The position numbers and the translations under genes were made by a program. From Streptomyces diastatochromogenes (GTDB lineage: Bacteria; Actinomycetota; Actinomycetes; Streptomycetales; Streptomycetaceae): a DNA stretch of 64,000 bases. The stretch is taken from the NCBI RefSeq assembly GCF_002242805.1, contig NZ_MCGQ01000044.1:1-64000 (forward strand), written 5' to 3'. Positions 41,650 through 50,092 of the stretch are shown one piece after another (position 1 is the stretch's first letter; each line of letters starts with the position of its first letter). Below the pieces are notes generated by a model. The model ran no database searches and was not told where the DNA came from. It saw only the letters and a program-made list of their open reading frames with translations.

Positions 41650-41813
41650 GAGCCGTCCCTGCTTTCGCCGTCCGGCGGGCCTGCGCCCACCGGTCAGAAG
41701 GTGGTCCACCCAGGTTCACCCGAGGGGGCGACTATCTCTCGTCGGGTTACTCCGAATCGGGGACAACGGGTAGGGATCGGACCTGGAGCCCGTACGACCC
41801 CTCGGAGGACCCG

Positions 41814-42476
41814 ATGACGCTCACGGCCGCTGAACTACTGGCCGCCACGACCGCCCGACTCGCCCCCGACCCCCAGACCAACTCCCTGGTCCCGCTGATC
41901 GCCAGGGGCGAGGCGAGCCGCGAGACCCTCGCCGCCCTGGCCCTGGAACAGCGGTGGGTGATCGCCGCCGACCACCGCTCCTTCCTGCACCTGGCCGAAC
42001 GCGCGGCCGACAGCCCCGCGGCCACCGCCTTCTTCACCTCGCTCGCCGAGGGCGAGGCACTGGCGGGGGAGCATCTGGCGGCGTTCGCCGAGGAGAGCGG
42101 CGTGACCGAGGAGCGGACCCGCTCCCACCCACCCCGCCCCGGCTGCCAGGCCTACCCCGCCTACGTGGCCTGGCTGGCCCTCAACGGCTCACCGGCCGAC
42201 GTGATCCTGGCCCTCACCGCCAACTTCTCGGCGTGGGGTGGCTATTGCGCCCGCATCGCCGAAGGCCTCCGCCGCCACTACGGCTTCTCGGACGAGGCCA
42301 GCGCCTTCTTCGACTTCTTCGCGCAACCTGCCCCCGACCTGGACGCGCAGGCGACGGCGGCGGTACAGACGGCCCTGGACACCGGCCGTCTGAACACCGA
42401 CATGGCGCACACCTACGGAAGTCTGCTTCAGTCCTACGAGGCGATGTTCTGGGACTCGCTGAGGGAAACCCCCTAG
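41814..42476 (+). CDS. TenA/heme-oxygenase-fold protein
   Basis: 220-residue helical protein of the TENA/THI-4/PqqC group: EQRWVIAADHRSFLHLAERA, PAYVAWLALNGSPADVILAL, and FSAWGGYCARIAEGLRRHYGF. TenA hydrolyses aminopyrimidines in thiamine salvage; other members act in cofactor or heme chemistry. The typical thiaminase Cys cannot be located with confidence, so the exact reaction is open. GGAGG precedes the ATG. Its divergence from rppA may be incidental. Confidence 0.8.
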   Translation: MTLTAAELLAATTARLAPDPQTNSLVPLIARGEASRETLAALALEQRWVIAADHRSFLHLAERAADSPAATAFFTSLAEGEALAGEHLAAFAEESGVTEERTRSHPPRPGCQAYPAYVAWLALNGSPADVILALTANFSAWGGYCARIAEGLRRHYGFSDEASAFFDFFAQPAPDLDAQATAAVQTALDTGRLNTDMAHTYGSLLQSYEAMFWDSLRETP

Positions 42477-42482
42477 GACGAC

Positions 42483-42713
42483 CTACGGCGCCCCACTGCT
42501 GTGCGCGATACACGCCACGTCGATACGATCCGCCAGCTTCGCCAACTCAATGGTCAGCGCAGCCACCGTGTCCTCATCAAGCTGCTCCCCGGCCTCGACA
42601 AGATGCAGCCACCGCCCACCCACGGTCCGCAACAACTTACTCACGTCGGCCGCAGCCACCTGCAAGGACCCGCGGTCGTCGACGATCAGAGGCAGAGTCA
42701 CTTCGCGGTTCAC
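42483..42713 (-). CDS. DUF6213-like small conserved protein
   Basis: 76 residues: (V)NREVTLPLIVDDRGSLQVAA, then DVSKLLRTVGGRWLHLVEAG and an Asp/Glu-rich helical part ending in HSSGAP. I recall close relatives as conserved Streptomyces proteins of unknown function (DUF6213). The start is GTG at 42713: TACCAT (42721-42726) lies 7 bases upstream, consistent with leaderless expression, and no Shine-Dalgarno is seen. An in-frame ATG 90 bases upstream would lie inside the neighbouring gene. Confidence 0.75.
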   Translation of the reverse strand: MNREVTLPLIVDDRGSLQVAAADVSKLLRTVGGRWLHLVEAGEQLDEDTVAALTIELAKLADRIDVACIAHSSGAP

Positions 42714-42738
42714 AAACGGGATGGTAGCCGCGCAGCGC

Positions 42739-44124
42739 TCACGCACCCTGCCAAACCGTGGTGATGTTGCAGAACTCCCGGATTCCGTGCCCGGACAGCT
42801 CACGTCCGTACCCGGACCGCTTCACACCGCCGAACGGGAACGCCGGGTGGGAGGCGGTCATCCCGTTGACGTACACGCCACCCGCCTCCAGATCCCGCGC
42901 GAACCGCTCCACCTCGTTCTCGTCCCGCGTCCACACGTTCGAACTCAGCCCGAAGAAGGAGTCGTTCGCGATCAGGATCGCCTCGTCCAGGTCGCCGGCC
43001 CGGTACAGCGTGGCGACCGGCCCGAACGCCTCCTCGCGGTGGATGCGCATCTCCCGGGTGATGCCCGCCAGGACGGTCGGCGGGTAGTACCAGCCCGGCC
43101 AGTTGGGGCGTTCCCCGCCGCACAGCACCTGGGCACCGCTGCGCTTCGCGTCGTCGACCAGCTCCTCCAGGTCGGCCCGCCCCTGCTCGGAGGAGAGCGG
43201 CCCGATCTCGGTGCTCTCCTCCAGCGGGTCGCCGATCTTCAGCGCCTTCATGCCCGCGACGAACTTCTCGGCGAAGGCGTCGTACGCGTCGGTGTGCACG
43301 ATGAACCGCTTGGCCGCGATGCACGACTGTCCGTTGTTCTGCACCCGCGCGGTCACGGCGACCTGCGCCGCCCGGTCGAGGTCGGCGGAGGGCATGACGA
43401 CGAACGGGTCGCTGCCGCCCAGCTCCAGCACCGTTTTCTTGATCATCTCGCCGGAGGTGGCGGCGACGGCCCGCCCGGCCGGCTCGCTGCCCGTGAGCGT
43501 CGCTGCCTTCACCCGCTCGTCGCGCAGGATGGCGTCGACCGCTCCCGAGCCGACCAGCAGCGTCTGGAAACAGCCCTCCTTGAAGCCCGCCCGGTGGAAC
43601 AGGTCCTCCAGGTACAGGGCTGTCTGGGGGACGTTCGAGGCGTGCTTGAGCAGGCCCACGTTGCCGGCCATCAGCGCGGGCGCGGCGAAGCGGATCACCT
43701 GCCACAGGGGGAAGTTCCACGGCATCACCGCGAGGACGGGCCCGATCGGCCGGTAGTGGACCCGGACCCGGGAGGCGCCGGAGTCCCGCACGTCCGACTC
43801 GGCCGGTACCTCGTCGGCGAGCAGTCCCTCGGCGCGTTCGGCGTACCAGCGCATCGCCTTGGCGCACTTCGCGGCCTCCGCGCGGGCCTGCTTGACCGGC
43901 TTGCCCATCTCGGTGGTCATGACCCGGCCGATCTCCTGCTGGTCCTCGTCCAGCAGGTCGGCGGCCTTGTTCAGCAGTCGGGAGCGTTCGGCGAACGTGG
44001 TAGTCCGGTACGTGCGGAACGTCGCCTCGGCGAGCTGGAGCCGGCGTTCCAGCTCTTCCTCGCCCATGGCCTCGTACGTCTTGAGCGTCTCGCCGTTCGC
44101 CGGGTTCACCGTCGCGATGGGCAT
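42739..44124 (-). CDS. NAD(P)-dependent aldehyde dehydrogenase, succinate-semialdehyde type
   Basis: 461 residues. Cofactor site MPWNFPLWQVIRFAAPALMAGN, the general base Glu in VLELGGSDPFVV, and the catalytic Cys in NNGQSCIAAKRF are all present; TEMGKPVKQARAEAAKCA and FPFGGVKRSGYGRELSGHGI are typical of the SSDH/GabD-like group. It oxidises an aliphatic semialdehyde to the acid. GGGAGG lies before ATG 44124. It may be co-transcribed with the Nudix and ligase genes upstream (76-base gap). Confidence 0.92.
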   Translation of the reverse strand: MPIATVNPANGETLKTYEAMGEEELERRLQLAEATFRTYRTTTFAERSRLLNKAADLLDEDQQEIGRVMTTEMGKPVKQARAEAAKCAKAMRWYAERAEGLLADEVPAESDVRDSGASRVRVHYRPIGPVLAVMPWNFPLWQVIRFAAPALMAGNVGLLKHASNVPQTALYLEDLFHRAGFKEGCFQTLLVGSGAVDAILRDERVKAATLTGSEPAGRAVAATSGEMIKKTVLELGGSDPFVVMPSADLDRAAQVAVTARVQNNGQSCIAAKRFIVHTDAYDAFAEKFVAGMKALKIGDPLEESTEIGPLSSEQGRADLEELVDDAKRSGAQVLCGGERPNWPGWYYPPTVLAGITREMRIHREEAFGPVATLYRAGDLDEAILIANDSFFGLSSNVWTRDENEVERFARDLEAGGVYVNGMTASHPAFPFGGVKRSGYGRELSGHGIREFCNITTVWQGA

Positions 44125-44199
44125 GGCTGACCTCCCTGGGAGCGGTCTTGCTTCGACCTTCGCGCGCGGCGCTGCCGACCGCAACGCGTAGCACCCCCT

Positions 44200-44673
44200 T
44201 CAGCCCGAGTGCTCCGCCAGCCGGTCGAGAAACGCGGCCTGAGCCGTGACGACCAGCTCACGGGCCCGGTCCAGCCCGAACCACGCCACCCGGTCCAGCT
44301 CCGGGAACTCCTGGGTCCGCCCGGACCTCGGCGGCCACTCCATGGTGAAGGTGCCGGGCTCGATCGCCTCCGGGTCCAGGTCCGCCTCGATCGCCCATAC
44401 GGTCACGATCTTGCCGTTGGCCTGCGCGACCTCGCCCAGCGGTACGGCCTCCCCGTCGGGCGGGGCAAGGCCCAGCTCCTCCCGGAACTCGCGCCGGGCC
44501 GCCTCCCAGGCGGGCTCGTCCGGCTCGTACTCGCCCTTGGGCACGGTCCACGCTCCCGCGTCCTTCTTCGCGAAGAAGGGACCGCCCATATGGCCGAGCA
44601 ACACCTCCAGCCCCTCGTCGCTGTGCCGGAACAACAGCAGTCCCGCGCTGCGCTTCGTCGTCCGCACCGTCAC
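44200..44673 (-). CDS. Nudix hydrolase
   Basis: 157 residues. The Nudix box GEYEPDEPAWEAARREFREELGLA contains the REFREELG core (GX5EX7REUXEEXGU) for divalent metal and pyrophosphate cleavage. The start is GTG at 44673, after GGAGG, and overlaps the ligase stop (GTGA), so it is coupled behind the DNA ligase. Its substrate is unknown; pairing with a repair-type ligase could mean nucleotide-pool sanitation, by inference. Confidence 0.93.
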   Translation of the reverse strand: MTVRTTKRSAGLLLFRHSDEGLEVLLGHMGGPFFAKKDAGAWTVPKGEYEPDEPAWEAARREFREELGLAPPDGEAVPLGEVAQANGKIVTVWAIEADLDPEAIEPGTFTMEWPPRSGRTQEFPELDRVAWFGLDRARELVVTAQAAFLDRLAEHSG

Positions 44674-46208
44674 GGCTTGACCTCCGGATGGGCCGCCAGC
44701 AGGGCCTCCACCGTATCGGCCTCCTCGGCCCTCTTGTCCTCGCGGTAGCGGACCACGCGGGCGAAGCGCAGGGTGACGCCGGCCGGGTAGCGGGAGGAGC
44801 GCTGCAGGCCGTCGTAGGCGATCTCCACGACGAGTTCCGGGCGTACGGTGACCAACCGGCCGTCGTCCGCGACGGCCAGCTCCCGCAGCCGCTCGGTCTG
44901 CCAGGCGAGCATCGCGTCGGTCATGCCCTTGAAGGTCTTGCCGAGCATCGCGAAGGTGCCGTCCGGGTTGCGGGCGCCGAGGTGCAGGTTGGAGAGCTTG
45001 CCGGTGCGGCGGCCGTGGCCCCACTCGGCGGCCAGCACGACGAGGTCGAGCGTGTGCACGGGCTTGACCTTCAGCCAGGACGCACCGCGCCGGCCCGCGC
45101 TGTAGGGGGCGTCCAGCGCCTTGACGACCACGCCCTCGTGGCCACGGGCGAGGGTGTCGGCGAGGAACCGTTCCGCCTCGGGGATGTGCTGCGGCCCCGA
45201 CGCCACGGCCCGGCGGACCCGCATCGGCCCGGGCACCAGATCGACCAGCAGCGCGTGCCGTTCGGCGAACGGGAGGTCGAGCACGTCCAGGCCGCCGACC
45301 AGCAGCACGTCGAAGAAGACCGGCGAGACCGGCACCTCCTCGGCGGCCTTCGCCACGTCGGTACGGGAGCCCACCCGGCCGGCGATCTCCTGGAAGGAGC
45401 GGGGCCGGCCGTCCGCGCCGAAGGAGATCACCTCCCCGTCGAGGATGAACCGGTCGCTCGACAACCCCAGGGCCGCCCGGGTCACTTCGGGCAGCCGGTC
45501 GGTGATGTCGTCCAGCGTGCGGGTGTGGATCCGTACCGCGCTGCCCTCCCGGTGGACCTGGACCCGGATGCCGTCCAGCTTCTCCTCCACCGCGCACGAG
45601 CCCAGCTTCTCGACCGCCTCGGCCACCGAGGAGGCGCTCTGCGCCAGCATCGGCAGCACCGGGCGGCCGACCGTGAGCCGGAACCGGTCCAGCGCCCCGG
45701 GCCCCTCGGCGAGCAGGGCCTGCGCCACCGTCTGCAGCGACCCGGCGAGCATCACCGCCCGTCGCACGTCCGCCGGATCCGCGCCGGTCGCCCGGGCCAG
45801 ACCCTCCACGGCGACCGCGTCCAGCGCGCCCTGCCGGACCTCGCCGGTGAGCAGGCCGTGCAGGAAGCGCTGCTCCGCCTCGGTGGCCGCGCCCATCAGC
45901 TCGCCGACGATCCGGGCCCGCTCCGCCTGGGAACCGGCCCCGGACACCTTGCCCAGCTCGCCGAGCCGGGCGTCGACCTCCCGCACGGTCAGGGAGGGCT
46001 CGGCGGCCGGCGGGACCGCGCGGCTCAGCACCTTCCAGCCGACGCCGAGCCGTCCCTGGGGGAGCCGTCCGGCCAGGTAGGGGATGACGATCGGCACGTC
46101 GTCCGCCTCCGCGTCCCGGAACAGCTCCGCGAGCAGCGCGGTCTTACGGGACCGGGCCGCCGTCGCGGCGACCTCCCGGGACACCTCGGCGAGCCGGGCC
46201 AGCAGCAT
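44670..46208 (-). CDS. ATP-dependent DNA ligase
   Basis: 512 residues with the archaeal/eukaryal-type layout: N-terminal DNA-binding domain (~1-200), adenylation domain with motif I EEKLDGIRVQVHR (nucleophile Lys 210), motif III FFDVLLVGG-like, motif IV HEGVVVKALDAPY, motif V ASWLKVKPVHTLDLVV, and a C-terminal OB fold. This is the accessory ligase common in Streptomyces alongside NAD-dependent LigA. No Ku or polymerase gene adjoins, so a non-homologous end-joining role is not shown. It leads the ligase-Nudix pair. Confidence 0.93.
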   Translation of the reverse strand: MLLARLAEVSREVAATAARSRKTALLAELFRDAEADDVPIVIPYLAGRLPQGRLGVGWKVLSRAVPPAAEPSLTVREVDARLGELGKVSGAGSQAERARIVGELMGAATEAEQRFLHGLLTGEVRQGALDAVAVEGLARATGADPADVRRAVMLAGSLQTVAQALLAEGPGALDRFRLTVGRPVLPMLAQSASSVAEAVEKLGSCAVEEKLDGIRVQVHREGSAVRIHTRTLDDITDRLPEVTRAALGLSSDRFILDGEVISFGADGRPRSFQEIAGRVGSRTDVAKAAEEVPVSPVFFDVLLVGGLDVLDLPFAERHALLVDLVPGPMRVRRAVASGPQHIPEAERFLADTLARGHEGVVVKALDAPYSAGRRGASWLKVKPVHTLDLVVLAAEWGHGRRTGKLSNLHLGARNPDGTFAMLGKTFKGMTDAMLAWQTERLRELAVADDGRLVTVRPELVVEIAYDGLQRSSRYPAGVTLRFARVVRYREDKRAEEADTVEALLAAHPEVKP

Positions 46209-46238
46209 GCAGTCATGGTTGCACCGCAGGCGCGGGCT

Positions 46239-47168
46239 CTACACCCGCACGGCCGCGTCGAGGTCGGCGAAGAGCAGCTCGCCGTTGATCGCCGCACCGG
46301 CCCGGTACCCCCGGCTCGCCGCGTTCACCACCTGCTCGGCGAAGCCGCTCACGTTGCCCGCCGCCCACAGACCCGGCACCGTCGTCAGGCCCCGCTCGTC
46401 GATCACCGGGAAACTGCCGAACGGCGTCTCGCGCAGCTCCGCACCCAGCCGCACCAGCAGGTCGTTCTGTGGAACGGCCCGTGGTGCGACGTACAGCACC
46501 TCGCGCTCGTGGACCGTGCCGTCCGCGAGCCGGACGCCGGTGAGCCGGTCCGCCTCGGCGAGCACCTCCGCGACCTCACCGGGTACGACGGTCACCCGGG
46601 CGGCGGCCAGCCTGCGCCGGTCCTCGTCCGTCAGCTCCGTCTCCCGCACCTCGTGCAGGAAGAACCGCACATCCTTCGACCACTGGGTCACCATCAGCGC
46701 CTGGTGCACGCTCATCGGGCCGCTCGCGAGCACGCCGGTCGCCCGGTCCCGGACCTCCCAGCCGTGGCAGTACGGGCAGTGGACCACGTCCCGGCCGAAC
46801 CGCTCGGCGATCCCCGGGACCGGCGGCAGCTCGTCCTTCAGGCCGGTGGCGACGACCAGCTGACGCGCCCGTACGGTCCGGCCGCTCGCTAGCACCACGG
46901 TGAAGTCCTCGCCCCTGGTCGCGTCCACGACCCGGTCCCGGACCAGTTCCACGCCGTACCGGGCGATCTCCTCGCGCCCGACGGCCAGGAACTCGGCGGG
47001 CGACATGCCGTCCCGGGTCAGATAGCCCTGCAGGTGTGCGGACGGCGCGTTGCGCGGCTCGCCCGCGTCGACCACCAGGGTGCGCCGCCGGGCCCGGCCC
47101 AGCACCAGCGCGGCGGACAGACCGGCCGCGCCGCCTCCGACCACCACCACTTCACAGTTCTCGGTCAT
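46239..47168 (-). CDS. Thioredoxin-reductase-like FAD oxidoreductase with CPYC
   Basis: 309 residues. FAD site VVVVGGGAAGLSAALVLG at the start, second dinucleotide region around GVLASGPMSVHQALM, and GLWAAGNVSGFAEQVVNAA near the end. The redox-active pair is in VHCPYCHGWEVRD (CPYC rather than CATC). GGAGGTGGTCACC precedes the ATG. It is divergent from an XRE-cupin regulator gene across 78 bases. The usual partner thioredoxin is not present, and CPYC suggests a dithiol partner other than classical Trx; that is inference. Confidence 0.9.
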   Translation of the reverse strand: MTENCEVVVVGGGAAGLSAALVLGRARRRTLVVDAGEPRNAPSAHLQGYLTRDGMSPAEFLAVGREEIARYGVELVRDRVVDATRGEDFTVVLASGRTVRARQLVVATGLKDELPPVPGIAERFGRDVVHCPYCHGWEVRDRATGVLASGPMSVHQALMVTQWSKDVRFFLHEVRETELTDEDRRRLAAARVTVVPGEVAEVLAEADRLTGVRLADGTVHEREVLYVAPRAVPQNDLLVRLGAELRETPFGSFPVIDERGLTTVPGLWAAGNVSGFAEQVVNAASRGYRAGAAINGELLFADLDAAVRV

Positions 47169-47211
47169 GGTGACCACCTCCGCGCCCGACGGTCGCCCAC
47201 ACCCTGCCGTG

Positions 47212-47240
47212 TTGACAAACGTCTTTGCCGAATCTGCAAT
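47212..47240 (+). promoter_or_regulatory. Leaderless promoter of the XRE-cupin gene
   Basis: TTGACA (47212-47217) and TGCAAT (47235-47240) are 17 bases apart, and the start codon at 47247 is 6 bases further on, so transcription would start at the ATG. CAAACGTCTTTG, partly symmetrical, overlaps the spacer and may be an operator. Confidence 0.6.
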
Positions 47241-47246
47241 ACGGGC

Positions 47247-47828
47247 ATGAGCACCGAGAGCACCGACGGCGTGCTGGCGGGCGTGGGCCCGAGGCTCCGG
47301 CGGATCCGCAAGGAGCGGGAGGTGACGCTTGCGGCGCTGTCCGAGGCGACCGGCATCTCCGTCAGCACCCTGTCCCGGCTGGAGTCCGGCCTGCGCAAAC
47401 CCAGCCTGGAGCTGCTGCTGCCCATCGCGCAGGCCCACCAGGTACCGCTGGACGAGCTGGTCGGCGCCCCGCCGGTCGGCGACCCCCGGGTGCGCGCGAA
47501 GCCCCTCGAACGGCACGGCCGCACCTTCTGGCCGCTGACCCGCCAGCCCGGCGGCCTCCAGGCCTTCAAGGTCCGCGAACCCCAACGCAGCCAGGAGCCG
47601 GAGCCGCGCACCCACGAGGGCTACGAGTGGCTGTACGTGCTCTCGGGCAGGCTCCGGCTGGTGCTCGGCGAACACGACGTGGTGCTGTCGGCGGGGGAGG
47701 CGGCGGAGTTCGACACCCGGGTGCCGCACTGGTTCGGGTCGACCGGAGAGGGGCCGGTGGAGTTCCTGAGCCTGTTCGGGCCGCAGGGCGAGCGGATGCA
47801 CGTACGGGCACGGCCGGCTCGTAAGTGA
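47247..47828 (+). CDS. XRE-cupin transcriptional regulator
   Basis: 193 residues: an N-terminal HTH (GPRLRRIRKEREVTLAALSE, then STLSRLESGLRKPSLELLLPI) and a C-terminal cupin (EGYEWLYVLSGRLRLVLGEHDVVL, PHWFGSTGEGPVEFLSLFG). Such regulators sense a small ligand in the cupin and repress adjacent metabolic genes. The divergent TrxR-like flavoprotein is the obvious target. No Shine-Dalgarno exists; the ATG is 6 bases after the -10, and the longer in-frame start (ATG 47034) would run back through the TrxR gene. Confidence 0.92.
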   Translation: MSTESTDGVLAGVGPRLRRIRKEREVTLAALSEATGISVSTLSRLESGLRKPSLELLLPIAQAHQVPLDELVGAPPVGDPRVRAKPLERHGRTFWPLTRQPGGLQAFKVREPQRSQEPEPRTHEGYEWLYVLSGRLRLVLGEHDVVLSAGEAAEFDTRVPHWFGSTGEGPVEFLSLFGPQGERMHVRARPARK

Positions 47829-47884
47829 CGTGTCCGAAGTGACGCGCGCGAAGTGACGCGTCCGACTGTTTCGCGAATGGCAAG

Positions 47885-47905
47885 CGACCGCTTAGTATGC
47901 GGTCG
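47885..47905. promoter_or_regulatory. Operator-like palindrome overlapping a -10 before the acyl-CoA oxidation operon
   Basis: CGACCGC (47885-47891) and GCGGTCG (47899-47905) are perfect inverse complements around TTAGTAT. TAGTAT inside the spacer is a good -10 element, so a protein bound here would block the promoter directly. TetR-type repressors of fatty or aromatic acid operons use such sites. Confidence 0.55.
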
Positions 47906-47942
47906 GACCCGGTCAGACGAAGCAGTCCCGTGGAGGCCCCGC

Positions 47943-48914
47943 ATGCAGGCATGGCAAGTGCACGAGAACGGCGAGCCGAGCGAGGTGATGCGCCTGGCGG
48001 AGGTGGAGCGGCCCACGCCCGGCGAGGGTCAGGTGCTGCTGCGGGTGCGCGCCGCCAACATCAACTTCCCGGACGCCCTGCTGTGCCGGGGCCAGTACCA
48101 GGTACGGCCGCCGCTGCCCTTCACGCCCGGGGTGGAGATCTGCGCCGAGACCGAGGACGGCCGCCGGGTGATCGCCAACCCCGTGCTGCCGCACGGCGGC
48201 TTCGCCGAGTACGCGCTCGCCGACGCCCGCGCCCTGCTGCCCGCGCCCGAGTCGCTGGACGACGCCGAGGCCGCCGCGCTGCACATCGGCTACCAGACGG
48301 GCTGGTTCGGCCTGCACCGCCGCGCCCACCTGGAGGCGGGGGAGACCCTGCTCGTGCATGCCGCCGCAGGAGGCGTCGGCAGCGCGGCCGTGCAGCTCGG
48401 CAAGGCGGCCGGGGCCACCGTGATCGGCGTGGTCGGCGGCGCCGACAAGGCCGCCGTCGCCCGGGAGCTGGGCTGTGACGTGGTCGTCGACCGCCGCACC
48501 GAGGACGTCGTCGCGGCCGTGAAGGAGGCCACCGGCGGCCGGGGCGCCGACGTGATCTACGACCCCGTCGGCGGCGCGGCCTACGCCCAGTCCGCCAAGC
48601 TCGTCGCCTTCGAGGGCCGGATCGTCGTCGTCGGCTTCGCCAGCGGCACCATCCCGAGCCCCGCGCTCAACCACGCCCTGGTGAAGAACTACTCGATCCT
48701 CGGCCTCCACTGGGGCCTGTACAACACCAAGAACCCGAAGCTGATCCTGCACTGCCACGAGCGGCTCACCGAGCTGGCCGCCCAGGGCGCGATCAAGCCG
48801 CTGGTGAGCGAGCGGGTGCCGCTGGCGGAGGCCGCGGCCGCCGTGCAGCGGGTCGCCGACGGGGTGACCACCGGCCGGGTGGCCGTGGTCATGGACAAGG
48901 GAGCCGCCGCATGA
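47943..48914 (+). CDS. NADPH:quinone oxidoreductase-like zinc-type dehydrogenase (MDR)
   Basis: 323 residues. VRAANINFPDALLCRGQYQ and LPFTPGVEICAE mark the quinone-oxidoreductase-type MDR fold; the cofactor site is VHAAAGGVGSAAVQLGKAAG (~137-156). No catalytic-zinc Cys cluster is present. GGAGG precedes the ATG. It heads an operon with two acyl-CoA dehydrogenases (ATGA overlaps between all three), so it probably reduces or oxidises an intermediate of the same pathway. Substrate unknown. Confidence 0.9.
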   Translation: MQAWQVHENGEPSEVMRLAEVERPTPGEGQVLLRVRAANINFPDALLCRGQYQVRPPLPFTPGVEICAETEDGRRVIANPVLPHGGFAEYALADARALLPAPESLDDAEAAALHIGYQTGWFGLHRRAHLEAGETLLVHAAAGGVGSAAVQLGKAAGATVIGVVGGADKAAVARELGCDVVVDRRTEDVVAAVKEATGGRGADVIYDPVGGAAYAQSAKLVAFEGRIVVVGFASGTIPSPALNHALVKNYSILGLHWGLYNTKNPKLILHCHERLTELAAQGAIKPLVSERVPLAEAAAAVQRVADGVTTGRVAVVMDKGAAA

Positions 48915-50092
48915 TCGACGCCGAAGAACTGCGCCGCCGCACACGGGAGTTGCTGGCCGCGCATCCGCCCGCCGCCACCGACCCCCTCGACTTCCTCAAG
49001 GCCCGCTTCGACGCGGGGCTGGCCTGGGTGCACTACCCAACGGGCCTCGGCGGACTCGATGTCCCGCGCTCCCTGCAGGTCGTCGTGGACGCCGAGCTGG
49101 AGGCGGCCGGCGCTCCCGACAACGACTCGCGCCGCAACGGCATCGGGCTCGGCATGGCCGCCCCGACGATCCTCAAATACGGCACCGAGGAGCAGAAGCA
49201 GCGCTATCTGCGACCGCTGTGGATCGGTGAGGAGGTGTGGTGCCAGCTGTTCAGCGAGCCCGGCGCCGGCTCTGACCTCGCCGCGCTCGGCACCCGGGCC
49301 GTGCGAGAGGGCGACGAGTGGGTGGTCAACGGGCAGAAGGTGTGGACGTCCGGCGCGCACAACTCCCGTTGGGCCATCCTCATCGCCCGCACCGACCCGG
49401 ACGTGCCCAAGCACGCGGGCATCACGTACTTCATCTGCGACATGACCGACCCGGGCGTCGACGTCCGTCCGCTGCGGCAGATCACGGGTGAGGCCGAGTT
49501 CAACGAGGTCTTCCTCACCGACGTCCGCATCCCCGACTCCCGCCGCCTCGGCGAGGTCGGCGACGGCTGGCGGGTCGCGCAGACCACGCTCAACAACGAG
49601 CGCGTCGCCATCGGCGGCATGCGGCTGCCCCGCGAGGGCGGCATGATCGGCCCGGTCGCGAAGACCTGGCGGGAACGCCCCGAACTGCGCACCCACGACC
49701 TGCACCAGCGGCTGCTGAAGCTCTGGGTCGAGTCCGAGGTCGCCCGGTTCACCGCCGAGCGCCTGCGCCAGCAGCTCGTCGCCGGCCAGCCCGGCCCCGA
49801 GGGCGCCGGCATGAAGCTCGCCTTCGCCCGCCTCAACCAGGAGATCAGCGGCCTGGAGGTCGAACTCCGCGGCGAGGAAGGGCTGTTGTACGACGACTGG
49901 ACCATGCGGCGGCCCGAGCTGGTGGACTTCGTCGGCCGCGACGCCGGCTACCGCTACCTCCGCTCCAAGGGCAACAGCATCGAGGGCGGGACCAGCGAGG
50001 TCCTGCTGAACATCGTCGCCGAGCGCGTCCTGGGCCTGCCCGCCGAGCCGCGCACCGACAAGGACGTCGCCTGGAAGGACCTCGCCCGATGA
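48911..50092 (+). CDS. Acyl-CoA dehydrogenase (FadE-type, first of a pair)
   Basis: 393 residues with FCSEPGAGSDLA-like QLFSEPGAGSDLAALGTRA, NGQKVWTSGAH, and the C-terminal SIEGGTSEVLLNIVAERVLGLP. The last block is typical of paired FadE-type enzymes that work as heteromeric complexes. The start overlaps the MDR stop (ATGA). It is followed, again by ATGA, by a second, more divergent acyl-CoA dehydrogenase, so the two probably form one alpha2beta2-type enzyme acting on a steroid side chain or branched acyl-CoA; that is family-based inference. Confidence 0.92.
   Translation: MIDAEELRRRTRELLAAHPPAATDPLDFLKARFDAGLAWVHYPTGLGGLDVPRSLQVVVDAELEAAGAPDNDSRRNGIGLGMAAPTILKYGTEEQKQRYLRPLWIGEEVWCQLFSEPGAGSDLAALGTRAVREGDEWVVNGQKVWTSGAHNSRWAILIARTDPDVPKHAGITYFICDMTDPGVDVRPLRQITGEAEFNEVFLTDVRIPDSRRLGEVGDGWRVAQTTLNNERVAIGGMRLPREGGMIGPVAKTWRERPELRTHDLHQRLLKLWVESEVARFTAERLRQQLVAGQPGPEGAGMKLAFARLNQEISGLEVELRGEEGLLYDDWTMRRPELVDFVGRDAGYRYLRSKGNSIEGGTSEVLLNIVAERVLGLPAEPRTDKDVAWKDLAR

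Noticed and set aside
39374-41719. 781-residue ORF spanning rppA and CYP158
   Set aside because: The N-terminal part is an alternate frame of rppA; the P450 starts at 40588.
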